DNA of 64,000 nucleotides from Streptomyces aureus (GCF_000725495.1 NZ_JNZD01000001.1:248001-312000), one strand, 5' to 3'; positions 1-8,229 are shown, counted from the stretch's first letter. Notes: generated by a model not told the origin, from the sequence alone. Made by a program: numbers and translations.

Positions 1-61
1 AGCGGGCCTGCCCGTAGCCCGGAGTCGCTCTTTTGCCTCATCTGCCCAAGGAGAACCTGCC

Positions 62-856
62 TTGACCGCCACCGAGCCCGTCGGCACCGCCCCCGCAGCG
101 GAGACCGTCATAGCCGCCGACGCGCCCCAGCCTGTACCCGGCGCGACCCCGCCCCGCACCCCGCTCATCGCCCGGGCCGCCGCCGAGCTGGTCGGCACCG
201 CCGCGCTCGTGGCGGTCGTGGTCGGCTCCGGCATCCAGGCCACCGAGCTCACCCAGGATGTAGCCCTCCAGCTCCTGGCCAACTCCACCGCCACGGTCTT
301 CGGCCTCGGCGTACTGATCGCCCTCCTCGGCCCGGTCTCCGGCGCCCACTTCAACCCGGCCGTGTCCCTGGCCGAGTGGTGGACCGTCCGCCGCGGCGGC
401 GCAGGCGTCACCGCCCGCGAACTCGCCGTGTACGTGCCCTCCCAGATCGTCGGCGCCATCGCGGGCGCCATCCTGGCGGACGCGATGTTCGGCGAGCCGC
501 TCGTGAAGTGGTCCACCCACGACCGCTCCGCCGGCCACCTCCTCCTCGGTGAGGTCGTCGCCACCGCCGGCCTGATCCTGCTGATCTTCGGCCTGGCCCG
601 TACCGACCGCCTCCGTTTCGCCCCCGTAGCCGTCGCCTCGTACATCGGCGCCGCCTACTGGTTCACCTCGTCCACCTCCTTCGCCAACCCGGCCGTCACC
701 ATCGGCCGCGCCTTCACCGACACCTTCGCCGGCATCGCACCGGCTTCGGTCCCGGCCTTCATCGGCGCGCAGCTGGCGGGCGCGGTCGTGGGCCTGGCTC
801 TGGTGACGGTCATCTTCATGCGCGGCGAGACCGACAGCGGGCAGTCCGCCGCATGA
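62..856 (+). CDS. MIP/aquaglyceroporin family channel, probably arsenite-permeable (AqpS-like)
   Basis: This 264-residue membrane protein has both family signatures: an NPA box at about residues 98-100 (GAHFNPAVS) and a second at 209-211 (FANPAVTIGR, the NPAVxxGR form). About six hydrophobic segments follow a roughly 35-residue Pro/Ala-rich cytoplasmic lead. The TTG start is chosen because an AAGGAG ribosome site lies about 8 bases upstream. Its stop overlaps the start of the next gene by 4 bases (ATGA), so the two are co-translated. MIP channels carry water, glycerol or neutral As(OH)3. The location beside ArsR and ArsI genes suggests arsenite passage, as for AqpS-type channels. Direction of transport cannot be read from the sequence. 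Confidence 0.85.
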   Translation: MTATEPVGTAPAAETVIAADAPQPVPGATPPRTPLIARAAAELVGTAALVAVVVGSGIQATELTQDVALQLLANSTATVFGLGVLIALLGPVSGAHFNPAVSLAEWWTVRRGGAGVTARELAVYVPSQIVGAIAGAILADAMFGEPLVKWSTHDRSAGHLLLGEVVATAGLILLIFGLARTDRLRFAPVAVASYIGAAYWFTSSTSFANPAVTIGRAFTDTFAGIAPASVPAFIGAQLAGAVVGLALVTVIFMRGETDSGQSAA

Positions 857-1893
857 CGCGGCACGCGGATGTGGTGGTGGTCGGCGGCGGCCAGGCCGGA
901 CTCGCCGCCGGCTACTACCTGCGCCGGGCGGGCATCGACTTCACCATCCTCGACGCTCAGGCCACCCCAGGCGGAGCCTGGCAGCACGCCTGGGACTCGC
1001 TGCACCTGTTCTCCCCGGCTGCCTACTCCTCGCTGCCCGGCCGGCTCATGCCCGTGCAGGCAGGCAAGACGTTCCCGGACGTGTCCCACGTACTGGATTA
1101 CCTCGCCGACTACGAGAAGCGGTACGAACTCCCGATCCAGCGGGGCGTCCACGTCGAGGCCGTCCACGACCAGGCACCTCTCCTGCGCGTCCAGACAGAC
1201 TCCGGCGCTTTCACGGCCCGCGCCGTGATCAGCGCGACCGGCACCTGGTGGCGTCCCTTCCTCCCGGCCGTTCCCGGCCGCGAGCACTTCCAGGGCCGCC
1301 AGCACCACACGGTGGACTACCGCAGCCCGCGGGACTACGCGGGACAGCGCGTCATCGTGGTGGGAGGCGGCAACTCCGGTGCTCAGATCGCCGCCGACCT
1401 CGCCCCGCACGCCACCGTCCGCTGGGTCACCCAGCGCCCGGCCCGCTATCTCCCGGACGAGATCGATGGCAGCGCCCTCTTCGAACTCGCCACCCGGCGT
1501 GTCCAGTCCGGCGGACCCCGCATCTCAGACCTCGGCGACATCGTCGCGGTCCCGCCCGTACGCGCCGCCCGCGACGCCGGACTCATCCCGGACCACCGGA
1601 TGTTCCACAGCCTGACGGCCGACGGAGCCCACTGGGCCGACGGCGGTAGCTGGCCCTGCGACGCGATCATCTGGTGCACCGGGTTCCGCCCCACCCTCTT
1701 GCACCTGTCGCCCCTGGGCCTGCGCACCGAGGGCGGCCGCATCCCCACCGAGGGCACCCGCGCCGTAGCCGACCCCCGGATCCATCTCCTCAGCTACGGC
1801 GACTGGACCGGCCCCGCCTCCGCCACCCTCATCGGCGTCGGCCACACAGCCCGCGGAGCCGTCCGCGAGATCGCCGAACTCCTCGACGCCTGA
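853..1893 (+). CDS. FAD/NAD(P)-binding flavin monooxygenase-like protein (ArsO type)
   Basis: The 346-residue protein carries an N-terminal FAD-binding Rossmann motif (VVVGGGQAGLAAG, residues 7-20), a second NADPH-type Rossmann motif (VVGGGNSGAQIA, about 169-180) and the ATG motif ISATGTW around 127-132. This is the layout of small flavin-containing monooxygenases, including ArsO found in Streptomyces arsenic clusters. It overlaps the aquaporin gene by 4 bases. Family and fold are clear. The actual substrate is not: ArsO has been proposed to act on arsenicals, and that role here is inferred only from the neighbourhood. Confidence 0.8.
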   Translation: MTRHADVVVVGGGQAGLAAGYYLRRAGIDFTILDAQATPGGAWQHAWDSLHLFSPAAYSSLPGRLMPVQAGKTFPDVSHVLDYLADYEKRYELPIQRGVHVEAVHDQAPLLRVQTDSGAFTARAVISATGTWWRPFLPAVPGREHFQGRQHHTVDYRSPRDYAGQRVIVVGGGNSGAQIAADLAPHATVRWVTQRPARYLPDEIDGSALFELATRRVQSGGPRISDLGDIVAVPPVRAARDAGLIPDHRMFHSLTADGAHWADGGSWPCDAIIWCTGFRPTLLHLSPLGLRTEGGRIPTEGTRAVADPRIHLLSYGDWTGPASATLIGVGHTARGAVREIAELLDA

Positions 1894-1934
1894 ACCCGCC
1901 TGGGGGCGGGAATCATCGCAGTGGACAGGAGCGA

Positions 1935-2477
1935 ATGATGAACGAGACGGCGATGGACCGACAGGCCGTGTCCGCGGAGTACGAACACGCCCGGCATACC
2001 TTCCACGACCTGCTCGACGCCGCCACGAAAACCGACCTCGCCCGCCCCACCCGCGGTACCCGATGGACCAACGAGCAGCTGCTGTGGCACATGCTCTTCG
2101 GCTACATGGTCGTTCGGGTGCTGCTGGTCCTCGCCCGAGTCTTCGGGCGGCTGCCCCGCAGCACCAGCAGGGTCTTCGCCCGCGCGCTGAATGCTGCGAC
2201 GGTCCCGTTCCACTGGGTCAACTACGTCGGCCCGTGCGGGGCAGTGAAGGTCTTCGGGCCACGCCGCACGGGCGCCGCGTTCGACCGGGTCATCGACTCC
2301 CTGCACCGCCGACTCGCGGTGGAATCCGATGCCGACCTGGCCCGCGGCATGCACTACCCCGTCCGCTGGGACCCGTTCTTCCAGGACTTCATGACGCTCG
2401 CCGACATCTACCGCTACCCGACCCAGCACTTCGACTTCCACCGTCGCCAGCTCACCCTGAACGGCGAGCTCAGCTGA
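1935..2477 (+). CDS. DinB/YfiT-like fold protein, possible thiol-dependent transferase
   Basis: A 180-residue protein starting at an ATG preceded by AGGAG about 5 bases upstream; a second in-frame ATG follows directly. It looks like a DinB-family four-helix bundle: His52 in NEQLLWHML and His165/His169 in YPTQHFDFH are spaced like the metal-binding His triad of this superfamily. DinB-fold enzymes include mycothiol- and bacillithiol-dependent transferases, and actinobacteria use mycothiol. A thiol-transfer role in arsenic handling is attractive but only inferred from position. The gene lies 41 bases after the monooxygenase gene and converges on the acetyltransferase gene, overlapping it by 8 bases at the 3' ends. 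Confidence 0.7.
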   Translation: MMNETAMDRQAVSAEYEHARHTFHDLLDAATKTDLARPTRGTRWTNEQLLWHMLFGYMVVRVLLVLARVFGRLPRSTSRVFARALNAATVPFHWVNYVGPCGAVKVFGPRRTGAAFDRVIDSLHRRLAVESDADLARGMHYPVRWDPFFQDFMTLADIYRYPTQHFDFHRRQLTLNGELS

Positions 2478-2964
2478 TCCACGGGCTCCGACGCTCGAGC
2501 AGGACCACGTCGCGCCACACGCCGTGGTGGCGACCGATGCGCTCACGGGTACCGATGACACGGAAGCCGGCCCGCTCGTGGACGGCGAGGCTGGCGACGT
2601 TCTCGGGGAAGATCCCGGACTGGATCGTCCAGATCCCCGCTGCTTCGGTGGAGGCGATCAGCGCGTGCAGAAGCGCCTTGGCGACGCCTTGTCCGCGAGC
2701 GCCGGGGTGTACGTAGACGGAGTGTTCGACCACGCCTGCGTACGCGCAGCGGTCTGAGACCTTGGTGGCCGCCACCCAGCCGAGGACCTTGCCCGACTCG
2801 TCAAGTGCGACGAAGCGGTGATCCGAGAGTTTGGCCGCATCGAAGCCCGCCCAGGTGGGGGCCATGGGCTCGAAGGTGGCGTTTCCCTCGTCGATGCCCG
2901 CCTGATAGATCGCAAGGACCTCTTCGGCATGCACCTCGCTAAGAGGCGTGATCGCCGCGCTCAC
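2470..2964 (-). CDS. GNAT N-acetyltransferase, ArsN1/phosphinothricin acetyltransferase-like
   Basis: The 164-residue protein has the features of the phosphinothricin acetyltransferase/ArsN1 branch of GNATs: an early IYQAGIDEGNATFE segment, VEHSVYVHPGARGQGVAKALL (acetyl-CoA loop, R/Q-x-x-G-x-G/A type), IFPENVASLAVHERAGFR and a terminal WRDVVLLERRS. ArsN1 enzymes acetylate the amino group of the antibiotics phosphinothricin and arsinothricin. The GTG start is chosen because it overlaps the stop of arsR (GTGA), so the two are translationally coupled and presumably both under ArsR control. Acetylation of arsinothricin is an inference from family and context. Confidence 0.78.
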   Translation of the reverse strand: MSAAITPLSEVHAEEVLAIYQAGIDEGNATFEPMAPTWAGFDAAKLSDHRFVALDESGKVLGWVAATKVSDRCAYAGVVEHSVYVHPGARGQGVAKALLHALIASTEAAGIWTIQSGIFPENVASLAVHERAGFRVIGTRERIGRHHGVWRDVVLLERRSPWIS

Positions 2965-3326
2965 GCGGCACCCGCGCGGGTCAGGAGCTGACCCATGGCG
3001 GCGAGGACCGCGGGCTCCACCCGGTAGAAGACCCAGGTGCCTCGGCGCTCGGAGGAGAGCAGCCCGGCCTCCTTGAGCTTCTTCAGGTGGTGGGAGACGG
3101 TCGGCTGGGACACGCCGACGTCGGAGATGTCGCACACACAAGCCTCGCCGCCTTCATACGAGGCGACAAGCGAGAACAGCCGCAGCCGTACGGGATCGCC
3201 GAGCGCCTTGAACATCACGGCACTCCGCTCGGCCTCCTCGGCCGTCAGCGGGCGTTCCGTAAGTGGCGGGCAGCAGGGGGCCACGCCCCCCGGCTCCAGC
3301 AGGGGCAGCACCTTCGCAGTGGACAT
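2961..3326 (-). CDS. arsR: ArsR/SmtB family arsenic-responsive repressor
   Basis: A 121-residue winged-helix repressor. The recognition helix region reads VSQPTVSHHLKKLKEAGLL (about 72-90), followed by a wing (RRGTWVFYRV). There are two possible As(III)-binding cysteine sets: the vicinal pair Cys18-Cys19 in an N-terminal extension, and Cys63/Cys65 in the CVCD motif at the start of the DNA-binding unit. The N-terminal pair resembles the Cys15/Cys16 + Cys55 site known from Corynebacterium ArsR. The ATG at 3324-3326 is preferred over the upstream in-frame codon because it leaves the divergent operator region free. It is cotranscribed with the acetyltransferase gene. Confidence 0.92.
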   Translation of the reverse strand: MSTAKVLPLLEPGGVAPCCPPLTERPLTAEEAERSAVMFKALGDPVRLRLFSLVASYEGGEACVCDISDVGVSQPTVSHHLKKLKEAGLLSSERRGTWVFYRVEPAVLAAMGQLLTRAGAA

Positions 3327-3360
3327 GTATCCATCATGCGGCGAGATTCGACAGAAGTCT

Positions 3361-3378
3361 ATATTGACGAACGTCGAT
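3361..3378 (-). promoter_or_regulatory. ArsR operator, site 1
   Basis: On the minus strand the sequence reads ATCGACGTTCGTCAATAT. It shares 13 of its first 15 bases with site 2 at 3407-3423 in the opposite orientation, and both resemble arsR-box half-sites (ATCGA...TCAA). It lies 35 bases upstream of the arsR start in the divergent intergenic region. Confidence 0.6.
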
Positions 3379-3406
3379 TCATCGTCCACTCTGGTGGCCT
3401 AGAGAC

Positions 3407-3423
3407 ATCGACGTCCATCAAAT
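3407..3423 (+). promoter_or_regulatory. ArsR operator, site 2
   Basis: The plus strand reads ATCGACGTCCATCAAAT, matching site 1 in inverted orientation. It ends 15 bases before the flavoprotein start, so bound ArsR would cover the promoter or ribosome site of the flavoprotein-ArsI-MFS operon. Confidence 0.6.
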
Positions 3424-3438
3424 CAATGGGAGTCTGCC

Positions 3439-4800
3439 GTGACCACACACACCGAAGCTCTGCCTGTCGTCGTGATCGGCGCCGGTCCTGCCGGCCTCGC
3501 TGCGGCTTCACACCTGGTCGAGCGCGACATCGCACCCCTGGTCCTGGAGGCCGGGCCAGCCGCCGGCAGCGCGGTGCGCGAGTGGGGTCACGTACGACTC
3601 TTCTCCACTTGGTCCGAGCTCGTCGACCCGGCCGCCGAGAAACTCCTCGCACCCACCGGCTGGACCGCCCCCGACGGCTCGACCTACCCCTCCGGGGCGG
3701 ACTGGGCCGAGAAGTACCTCCAGCCGCTCGCCGACGTCCTGGGCGACAAAGTCCGCTACGGCGCCCAGGTCACCGGCGTATCCCGCCTCGGCCGCGACCG
3801 CATCGTCGACGCCGACCGTGAGCAGCAGCCCTTCACCATCAGCATCCTGAACGCCGACGGCACCGAGCAGCGGATCACCGCCCGCGCCGTCATCGACGCC
3901 TCCGGCACCTGGTCCACCCCCAGCCCCATCGGCGGCGACGGCCTGCCCGCGCTCGGCGAGAAGGCGGCGGCCGCCCGGATCTCCTACCGGATCCCCGACC
4001 TCAAGGACCCGGCGGTCCGAGCCCGGTATGCGGGCAAGCGCACCGCCGTCATCGGCTCCGGCGCCTCCGCATTCACCGCCCTCGCCTACCTGGCCAGCCT
4101 CGCCGAGGAGACCCCCGGCACTCACGCCGTATGGATCCTGCGGCGCGGTATCAGCGGCTCCACCTTCGGCGGCGGCACAGCCGACCAGCTGCCCGCCCGA
4201 GGCGCCCTCGGCCTCGCCGCCAAGGCAGCCGTCGACAACGGCCGCGCCGACGCAGTCACCGGCTTCCGCACCACCGCCGTAGAACGCGACGGCGACCGAC
4301 TGGTCCTGGTCGCCGAGGACGGACGCCGCCTCGACCCGGTCGACGAGGTCATCGTCCTCACCGGCCTGCGCCCCGACCTGTCCTTCCTGTCCGAGCTGCG
4401 CCTCGGCCTCGACGAACGCCTCCAGGCCCCGACGGAACTCGCCCCGCTGATCGACCCCAACCAGCACTCCTGCGGCACCGTCTACCCGCACGGCGTCAAC
4501 GAGCTGTCCCACCCGGAGAAGGGCGTCTACCTCGTCGGCATGAAGTCCTACGGCCGCGCCCCCACGTTCCTGGCGATGACCGGTTACGAGCAGGTCCGCT
4601 CGATCGCCGCCGCCCTCGCAGGCGACCAGGAAGCCGCCGAGCGGGTCGAACTGACCCTGCCGGAAACCGGAGTCTGCGGCGGCGCCGGCCTCTTCGACGA
4701 CCCCACCGCCGCCCAGGACAACGCCGGCGGAGGCTGCTGCGCGGCCCCGACCACCCTCCAGATCGGCGTCGGCGCCCCGGCCCAGTCAGGCGGCTGCTGA
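3439..4800 (+). CDS. FAD-dependent oxidoreductase of the arsenic operon, with Cys-rich tail
   Basis: A 453-residue flavoprotein with an N-terminal FAD motif VVVIGAGPAGLAAA (GAGPAG at 14-19), an ATG-like motif IDASGTWSTP, and a second nucleotide-binding motif AVIGSGASAFTAL near residue 200. It looks like a lysine N-hydroxylase/monooxygenase-type fold rather than a classical thioredoxin reductase, because no CxxC active site is seen. The last 45 residues carry Cys413, the vicinal pair Cys433-Cys434 and a C-terminal Cys453, plausible As(III) ligands. It is first in a plus-strand operon behind the ArsR boxes and is followed 51 bases later by the ArsI gene. Oxidation of trivalent arsenicals is a reasonable hypothesis only. 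Confidence 0.75.
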   Translation: MTTHTEALPVVVIGAGPAGLAAASHLVERDIAPLVLEAGPAAGSAVREWGHVRLFSTWSELVDPAAEKLLAPTGWTAPDGSTYPSGADWAEKYLQPLADVLGDKVRYGAQVTGVSRLGRDRIVDADREQQPFTISILNADGTEQRITARAVIDASGTWSTPSPIGGDGLPALGEKAAAARISYRIPDLKDPAVRARYAGKRTAVIGSGASAFTALAYLASLAEETPGTHAVWILRRGISGSTFGGGTADQLPARGALGLAAKAAVDNGRADAVTGFRTTAVERDGDRLVLVAEDGRRLDPVDEVIVLTGLRPDLSFLSELRLGLDERLQAPTELAPLIDPNQHSCGTVYPHGVNELSHPEKGVYLVGMKSYGRAPTFLAMTGYEQVRSIAAALAGDQEAAERVELTLPETGVCGGAGLFDDPTAAQDNAGGGCCAAPTTLQIGVGAPAQSGGC

Positions 4801-4851
4801 CCCACAGCTCCAGACCTGCAACCCCATCCATCACCCAGCAGGAGGCTCGCC

Positions 4852-5313
4852 ATGTCCCGCGTACAGCTCGCCCTCCGCGTCCCCGACCTCGCCGCGTCCA
4901 TCGCCTTCTACACCAAGCTGTTCGGCACCGAGCCCGCCAAACTCCGCGACGGCTACGCCAACTTCGCCATCGCCGAGCCCCCGCTCAAGCTCGTCCTGAT
5001 CGAAGGCGCCACAGGTGAGGCAACGCGCATGGACCACCTCGGCGTCGAGGTCGAAACGACCGAAGCGGTGCATGGCGCCACCGCTCGCCTGGCCGACGCA
5101 GGCCTGGCCACCGACGTGGAGAACGACACCACCTGCTGCTACGCCCTCCAGGACAAGGTCTGGGTCCACGGCCCCGGACAGGAACCCTGGGAGGTCTACG
5201 TCGTGAAGGCCGACGCCGACGCCCTCGCCAAGCAGCAGGGCAGCACCTGCTGCACGGTCCCGAGCGAGGACACGCGGGACGAGCCGACGGCCTCGTCGGC
5301 GAGCTGCTGCTGA
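4852..5313 (+). CDS. arsI: ArsI/CadI family C-As lyase-like VOC metalloprotein
   Basis: The 153-residue vicinal-oxygen-chelate protein has the ArsI hallmark of a vicinal thiol pair, Cys95-Cys96 (NDTTCCYALQDKVW), plus His62 (DHLGVEVE) and Glu114 (EPWEVY) at metal-ligand positions. The first ligand position is Gln5 (RVQLAL) rather than His, as seen in actinobacterial homologues. ArsI enzymes cleave the C-As bond of trivalent organoarsenicals such as methylarsenite and release As(III). Relatives called CadI are annotated as cadmium-induced. Two extra CC pairs (133-134 and the C-terminal 152-153) extend the usual fold. An AGGAGG site lies about 7 bases before the ATG. Confidence 0.88.
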   Translation: MSRVQLALRVPDLAASIAFYTKLFGTEPAKLRDGYANFAIAEPPLKLVLIEGATGEATRMDHLGVEVETTEAVHGATARLADAGLATDVENDTTCCYALQDKVWVHGPGQEPWEVYVVKADADALAKQQGSTCCTVPSEDTRDEPTASSASCC

Positions 5314-5316
5314 CCG

Positions 5317-6570
5317 TTGACGACCAACCTTCAGACCAGTGGGGCCGCGACCGGAACCGGGGACCGGTCGCGGCCTCGCGCAGCCCTGCCCGCCCTGTGC
5401 CTCACCCAGATCACGAGCTGGGGCGTCGTCTACTACGCCTTCCCTGTGCTGCTTCCGCGTATGACAGCGGACACCGGTTGGTCGAGGGGTGCCACGACCG
5501 CTGCATTCTCAGCAGCCCTGCTCACGTCGGCCCTTGCGGGGATACCGGTCGGCCGCATACTCGACCGGCGAGGGCCTCGTGCCGTCATGACCGCCGGCTC
5601 GCTGCTGGCTGTCGCGTCGGTCCTGAGCATCGCCGTGGCCCCCAACTTCTATGTCTTCGCGGCTGCCTGGCTCATGGCTGGTACAGCCATGGCAGCGACG
5701 TTCTACCAGCCCGCCTTCGCCGCACTCACGCGCTGGTGGGGCCCCGACCGCATCCGAGCCCTGACCACCGTCACCCTCGCCGGCGGCCTCGCCAGCACCG
5801 TGTTCGCGCCGATCACCGCAGTACTTGACGACCACCTCGGGTGGCGTGCCACCTACGGCGTGCTCGCGATCGTCCTCGCAGCAGTCACCGTTCCGGCCCA
5901 CGCCCTGGCTCTGAGAGCCCCATGGCCGCCCGCACCGGAAACCGCGGCGGACCACGACCGCACGCCGATCACCCGCAGCCGCCCGTTCATGCTGCTCGCC
6001 ACGGCCTTCACCTGCTCCGGATTCGCCATGTACGCGGTCGTCTTCGGGATGGTCCCGCTGATGATCGAGCGCGGCGCCTCTTCCTCAACGGCCGCCTGGG
6101 CACTGGGACTCGGCGGAGCCGGACAGACCCTCGGGCGCACCCTGTACGCAGCGCTCGCCCGTACGACCAGTGCTACAACCCGCACAGCCGTCCTGATCGC
6201 AGCGGGCGGAGCCACCACCACGGCCCTGGCACTCGTGCACGGCCCCATCCCGCTGCTGATCCTGCTGGCCGTTCTCGCCGGAGTCGTACGCGGCAATCTC
6301 ACCCTGCTCCAGGCCACGGCCGTCAGCGACCGCTGGGGAACATGGCACTATGGGCGGCTGTCCGGGCTTCTGAGTGCCCCGGCCACCGTAGCGGCGGCCC
6401 TTGCCCCTTGGGCCGGTGCAGCCCTGTCCGATCGGCTGGGCGGCTACGCCGGACTGTTCCTCGCTCTTTCCGTGCTTTCCGGGGGAGCAGCTGTACTGGC
6501 CCTTGCCTCGGGTCAGGCGGTGTCACCCCGGCGTGAAGTCAGTCCTCCGGGCTCTCGCCGGCACACGTGA
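5317..6570 (+). CDS. MFS transporter, candidate arsenical exporter
   Basis: A 417-residue major facilitator protein with about 12 hydrophobic segments and the loop 2-3 motif GRILDRRGPRAVM (about 84-96). It begins with TTG three bases after the ArsI stop codon with no independent ribosome site, so it depends on coupling to ArsI. MFS exporters of arsenicals exist (ArsJ, ArsK), but I see no ArsJ partner (GAPDH-like gene) nearby. Substrate is inferred from operon position: the arsenite released by ArsI, or an acetylated or oxidised arsenical. Confidence 0.75.
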   Translation: MTTNLQTSGAATGTGDRSRPRAALPALCLTQITSWGVVYYAFPVLLPRMTADTGWSRGATTAAFSAALLTSALAGIPVGRILDRRGPRAVMTAGSLLAVASVLSIAVAPNFYVFAAAWLMAGTAMAATFYQPAFAALTRWWGPDRIRALTTVTLAGGLASTVFAPITAVLDDHLGWRATYGVLAIVLAAVTVPAHALALRAPWPPAPETAADHDRTPITRSRPFMLLATAFTCSGFAMYAVVFGMVPLMIERGASSSTAAWALGLGGAGQTLGRTLYAALARTTSATTRTAVLIAAGGATTTALALVHGPIPLLILLAVLAGVVRGNLTLLQATAVSDRWGTWHYGRLSGLLSAPATVAAALAPWAGAALSDRLGGYAGLFLALSVLSGGAAVLALASGQAVSPRREVSPPGSRRHT

Positions 6571-7164
6571 GCCCCTTGAATTTCCGCTGCCACTTCCTCG
6601 GCCACGTGTCCTCACGGCCCTGCTACAGCGCGCACAGGCCTGTGCGCGATGGCCTGGCGGCGCTCCCTGTCCTGTCATAGCGCTGGCCTAGAAGCACGGA
6701 AGCCACTCGGCGCCCGCAGGATCTGGCGTGCAGTCGAGACAGTGGCAGCGGCAGGAACGAGGCGACAGGGGCAGCACGGATGTCCCCTCCCGCAAGCCCT
6801 CGCGGGGCGGACAGGCCTTCCCGGACAACCATGCAGTCCGGCATCTACCCACAGTGTTCCGGGGGCGACACCTGCCGCTTCCTCAGACAGGGCTGCCTAT
6901 TCCCGATCGCTGCAATTGCCAATGACAAGGGGCTGCAATCGCAGGCCATTGCCCGACGACAGACATACCCGGCGGAAGCGGAGAATCCACATCCGGGTAA
7001 TGGGCAGGGTCCTACATTCCTGTCAGGCCTGTGTCACAGCAAACAGGCCGACTTCCCTTTCCTCGGACATGCAGCGGTCAGGGTAACTGATCAGGTCGCC
7101 ACATCGAGTGAACAGGCCCTTGCGGATTGGGTATGTTGTGCCCTCTCATAGATAGGGTCCTGGA
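6571..7164 (+). other. Gene-free stretch after the arsenic operon
   Basis: About 590 bases with lower GC than the surrounding genes. Short open frames on both strands lack codon bias, ribosome sites and recognisable domains. I see no tRNA or clear terminator here. It probably holds the promoter of the 7165 gene near its right end. Confidence 0.4.
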
Positions 7165-7599
7165 ATGATCGAAAGCCTTCCATGGGAAGACGTCGCCGGT
7201 AATCCGGAGAAGTTCATCGAGCTCCTGGAGGAGAAGGAGGCGGAGCTGCAACGGGAGACGCACAAGGTGCGCATGGAGTTGCGTCTCGTACGTCAGATCA
7301 AGAAGCAGATGGATATCGCGGCCGAGTGGCGTGAGTGCGGTATCCCCGAGCAGCGCCAGCCCGAGCCTGGTCACGACAGCCCCGCACCGATCGCCTCCAT
7401 GGAGGGGAGAGCGCCCAGCCGCAAGGAGCGGATCCTCCACCTCATGAGCCAAGAACCAACACGGAGCTGGAAGGCGTTGGAAATGGCGGTCGCCCTGAAC
7501 GAAACCGACAAAGGAAAAAGCGTTCGGGTCGCGCTGGACGAGCTGTCCCGAAGCGGAAGAATCGCGAAACTTCCGAACGCTTTCTATCAGCACGCTTAA
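7165..7599 (+). CDS. Hypothetical protein, coiled coil plus possible winged helix
   Basis: A 144-residue soluble protein that I do not recognise. Residues about 14-52 are rich in E/K/R/L in heptad-like order (EKFIELLEEKEAELQRE...) and should form a coiled coil. A Pro-rich linker (65-85) leads to a C-terminal segment, RKERILHLMSQEPTRSWKALEMAV...VRVALDELSRSGRIAKL, which resembles a small winged-helix domain. No good Shine-Dalgarno precedes the ATG. Base composition is less GC-rich than the core genes, which fits an acquired region. A DNA-binding accessory role is only a guess. Confidence 0.55.
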   Translation: MIESLPWEDVAGNPEKFIELLEEKEAELQRETHKVRMELRLVRQIKKQMDIAAEWRECGIPEQRQPEPGHDSPAPIASMEGRAPSRKERILHLMSQEPTRSWKALEMAVALNETDKGKSVRVALDELSRSGRIAKLPNAFYQHA

Positions 7600-7630
7600 C
7601 GGAATCAGGCCTTCCGGAATCAATGAAAGA

Positions 7631-7666
7631 GGCCGCCACCGAGGAGTAGAGGCCAAGGTGGCGGCC
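7631..7666. terminator. Stem-loop after the 7165 gene
   Basis: GGCCGCCACC at 7631-7640 pairs perfectly with GGTGGCGGCC at 7657-7666 across a 16-base loop. It lies 31 bases past the stop of the hypothetical gene. There is no U-tract, as is common in Streptomyces. Confidence 0.5.
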
Positions 7667-7872
7667 AGTGTCGACGAACCCCACCGAAAACCTTCCAAAG
7701 CGCCGGATCAGTTCGTCACGTTGCATTTTACGAGCGGCAGCCCGCCGCCGGTAGCACTGCGCGAAAACTGGTCCTGCCCTTCGCCCGAAGGGATGACTGC
7801 CTCGTGTTCAGCCTCGAACAGCCCTTCCGCGCCAGATTGGCGCGAACCGGCACGGTGCCTTATCCGCTTCCG

Positions 7873-8169
7873 TCACACCTGTCGACCCGGCCACAGATCC
7901 GTCTCCAGCGCCTTCTCCAGGTTGGCGATGGTCAGCAGATCGGGCCACGCCTCCCCGTTGAGCGCCTTGCTGATGGTGAACCGGGCGACGCCGCTGTTGC
8001 GGGACAGCTCCGCAACGGTCCAGCCCTTGCGCTCGATGGCCGCCCGCAGCCCGAGGGCCAGCGCCTGGGCGACCCGCGCCCCATGGTGCTCTTCCATGAC
8101 CGCCTCAGGCCACACGCCGCCGGCGCAGTAAGCACGCGGCGGCAGGTGACGGGCATTCCCTTGAGGCAT
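7873..8169 (-). CDS. XRE-type helix-turn-helix regulator beside the recombinase/transposase pair
   Basis: A 98-residue protein whose C-terminal 74 residues form a Cro/XRE-like HTH: LGLRAAIERKGWTVAELSRNSGVARFTISKALNGEAWPDLLTIANLEKALETDLWP, with the HTH at WTVAELSRNSGVARFTISKAL. The ATG at 8167-8169 is favoured. It has no strong ribosome site, and a start about 50 bases further in cannot be excluded. It is divergent from the recombinase-fold gene, and a 16-base palindrome in the shared control region is its likely operator. It probably represses its own promoter and that of the recombinase-transposase pair. Confidence 0.65.
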   Translation of the reverse strand: MPQGNARHLPPRAYCAGGVWPEAVMEEHHGARVAQALALGLRAAIERKGWTVAELSRNSGVARFTISKALNGEAWPDLLTIANLEKALETDLWPGRQV

Positions 8170-8229
8170 GAGGTGAATTCTGACCCATCCGGTCCTTCCC
8201 GGTCGCGCGAGGCCGCTGCCAGAGGTACA

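Noticed and set aside
7658..8131. Plus-strand frame opposite the XRE gene
   Set aside because: Antisense to a recognisable HTH protein; no ribosome site or domain.
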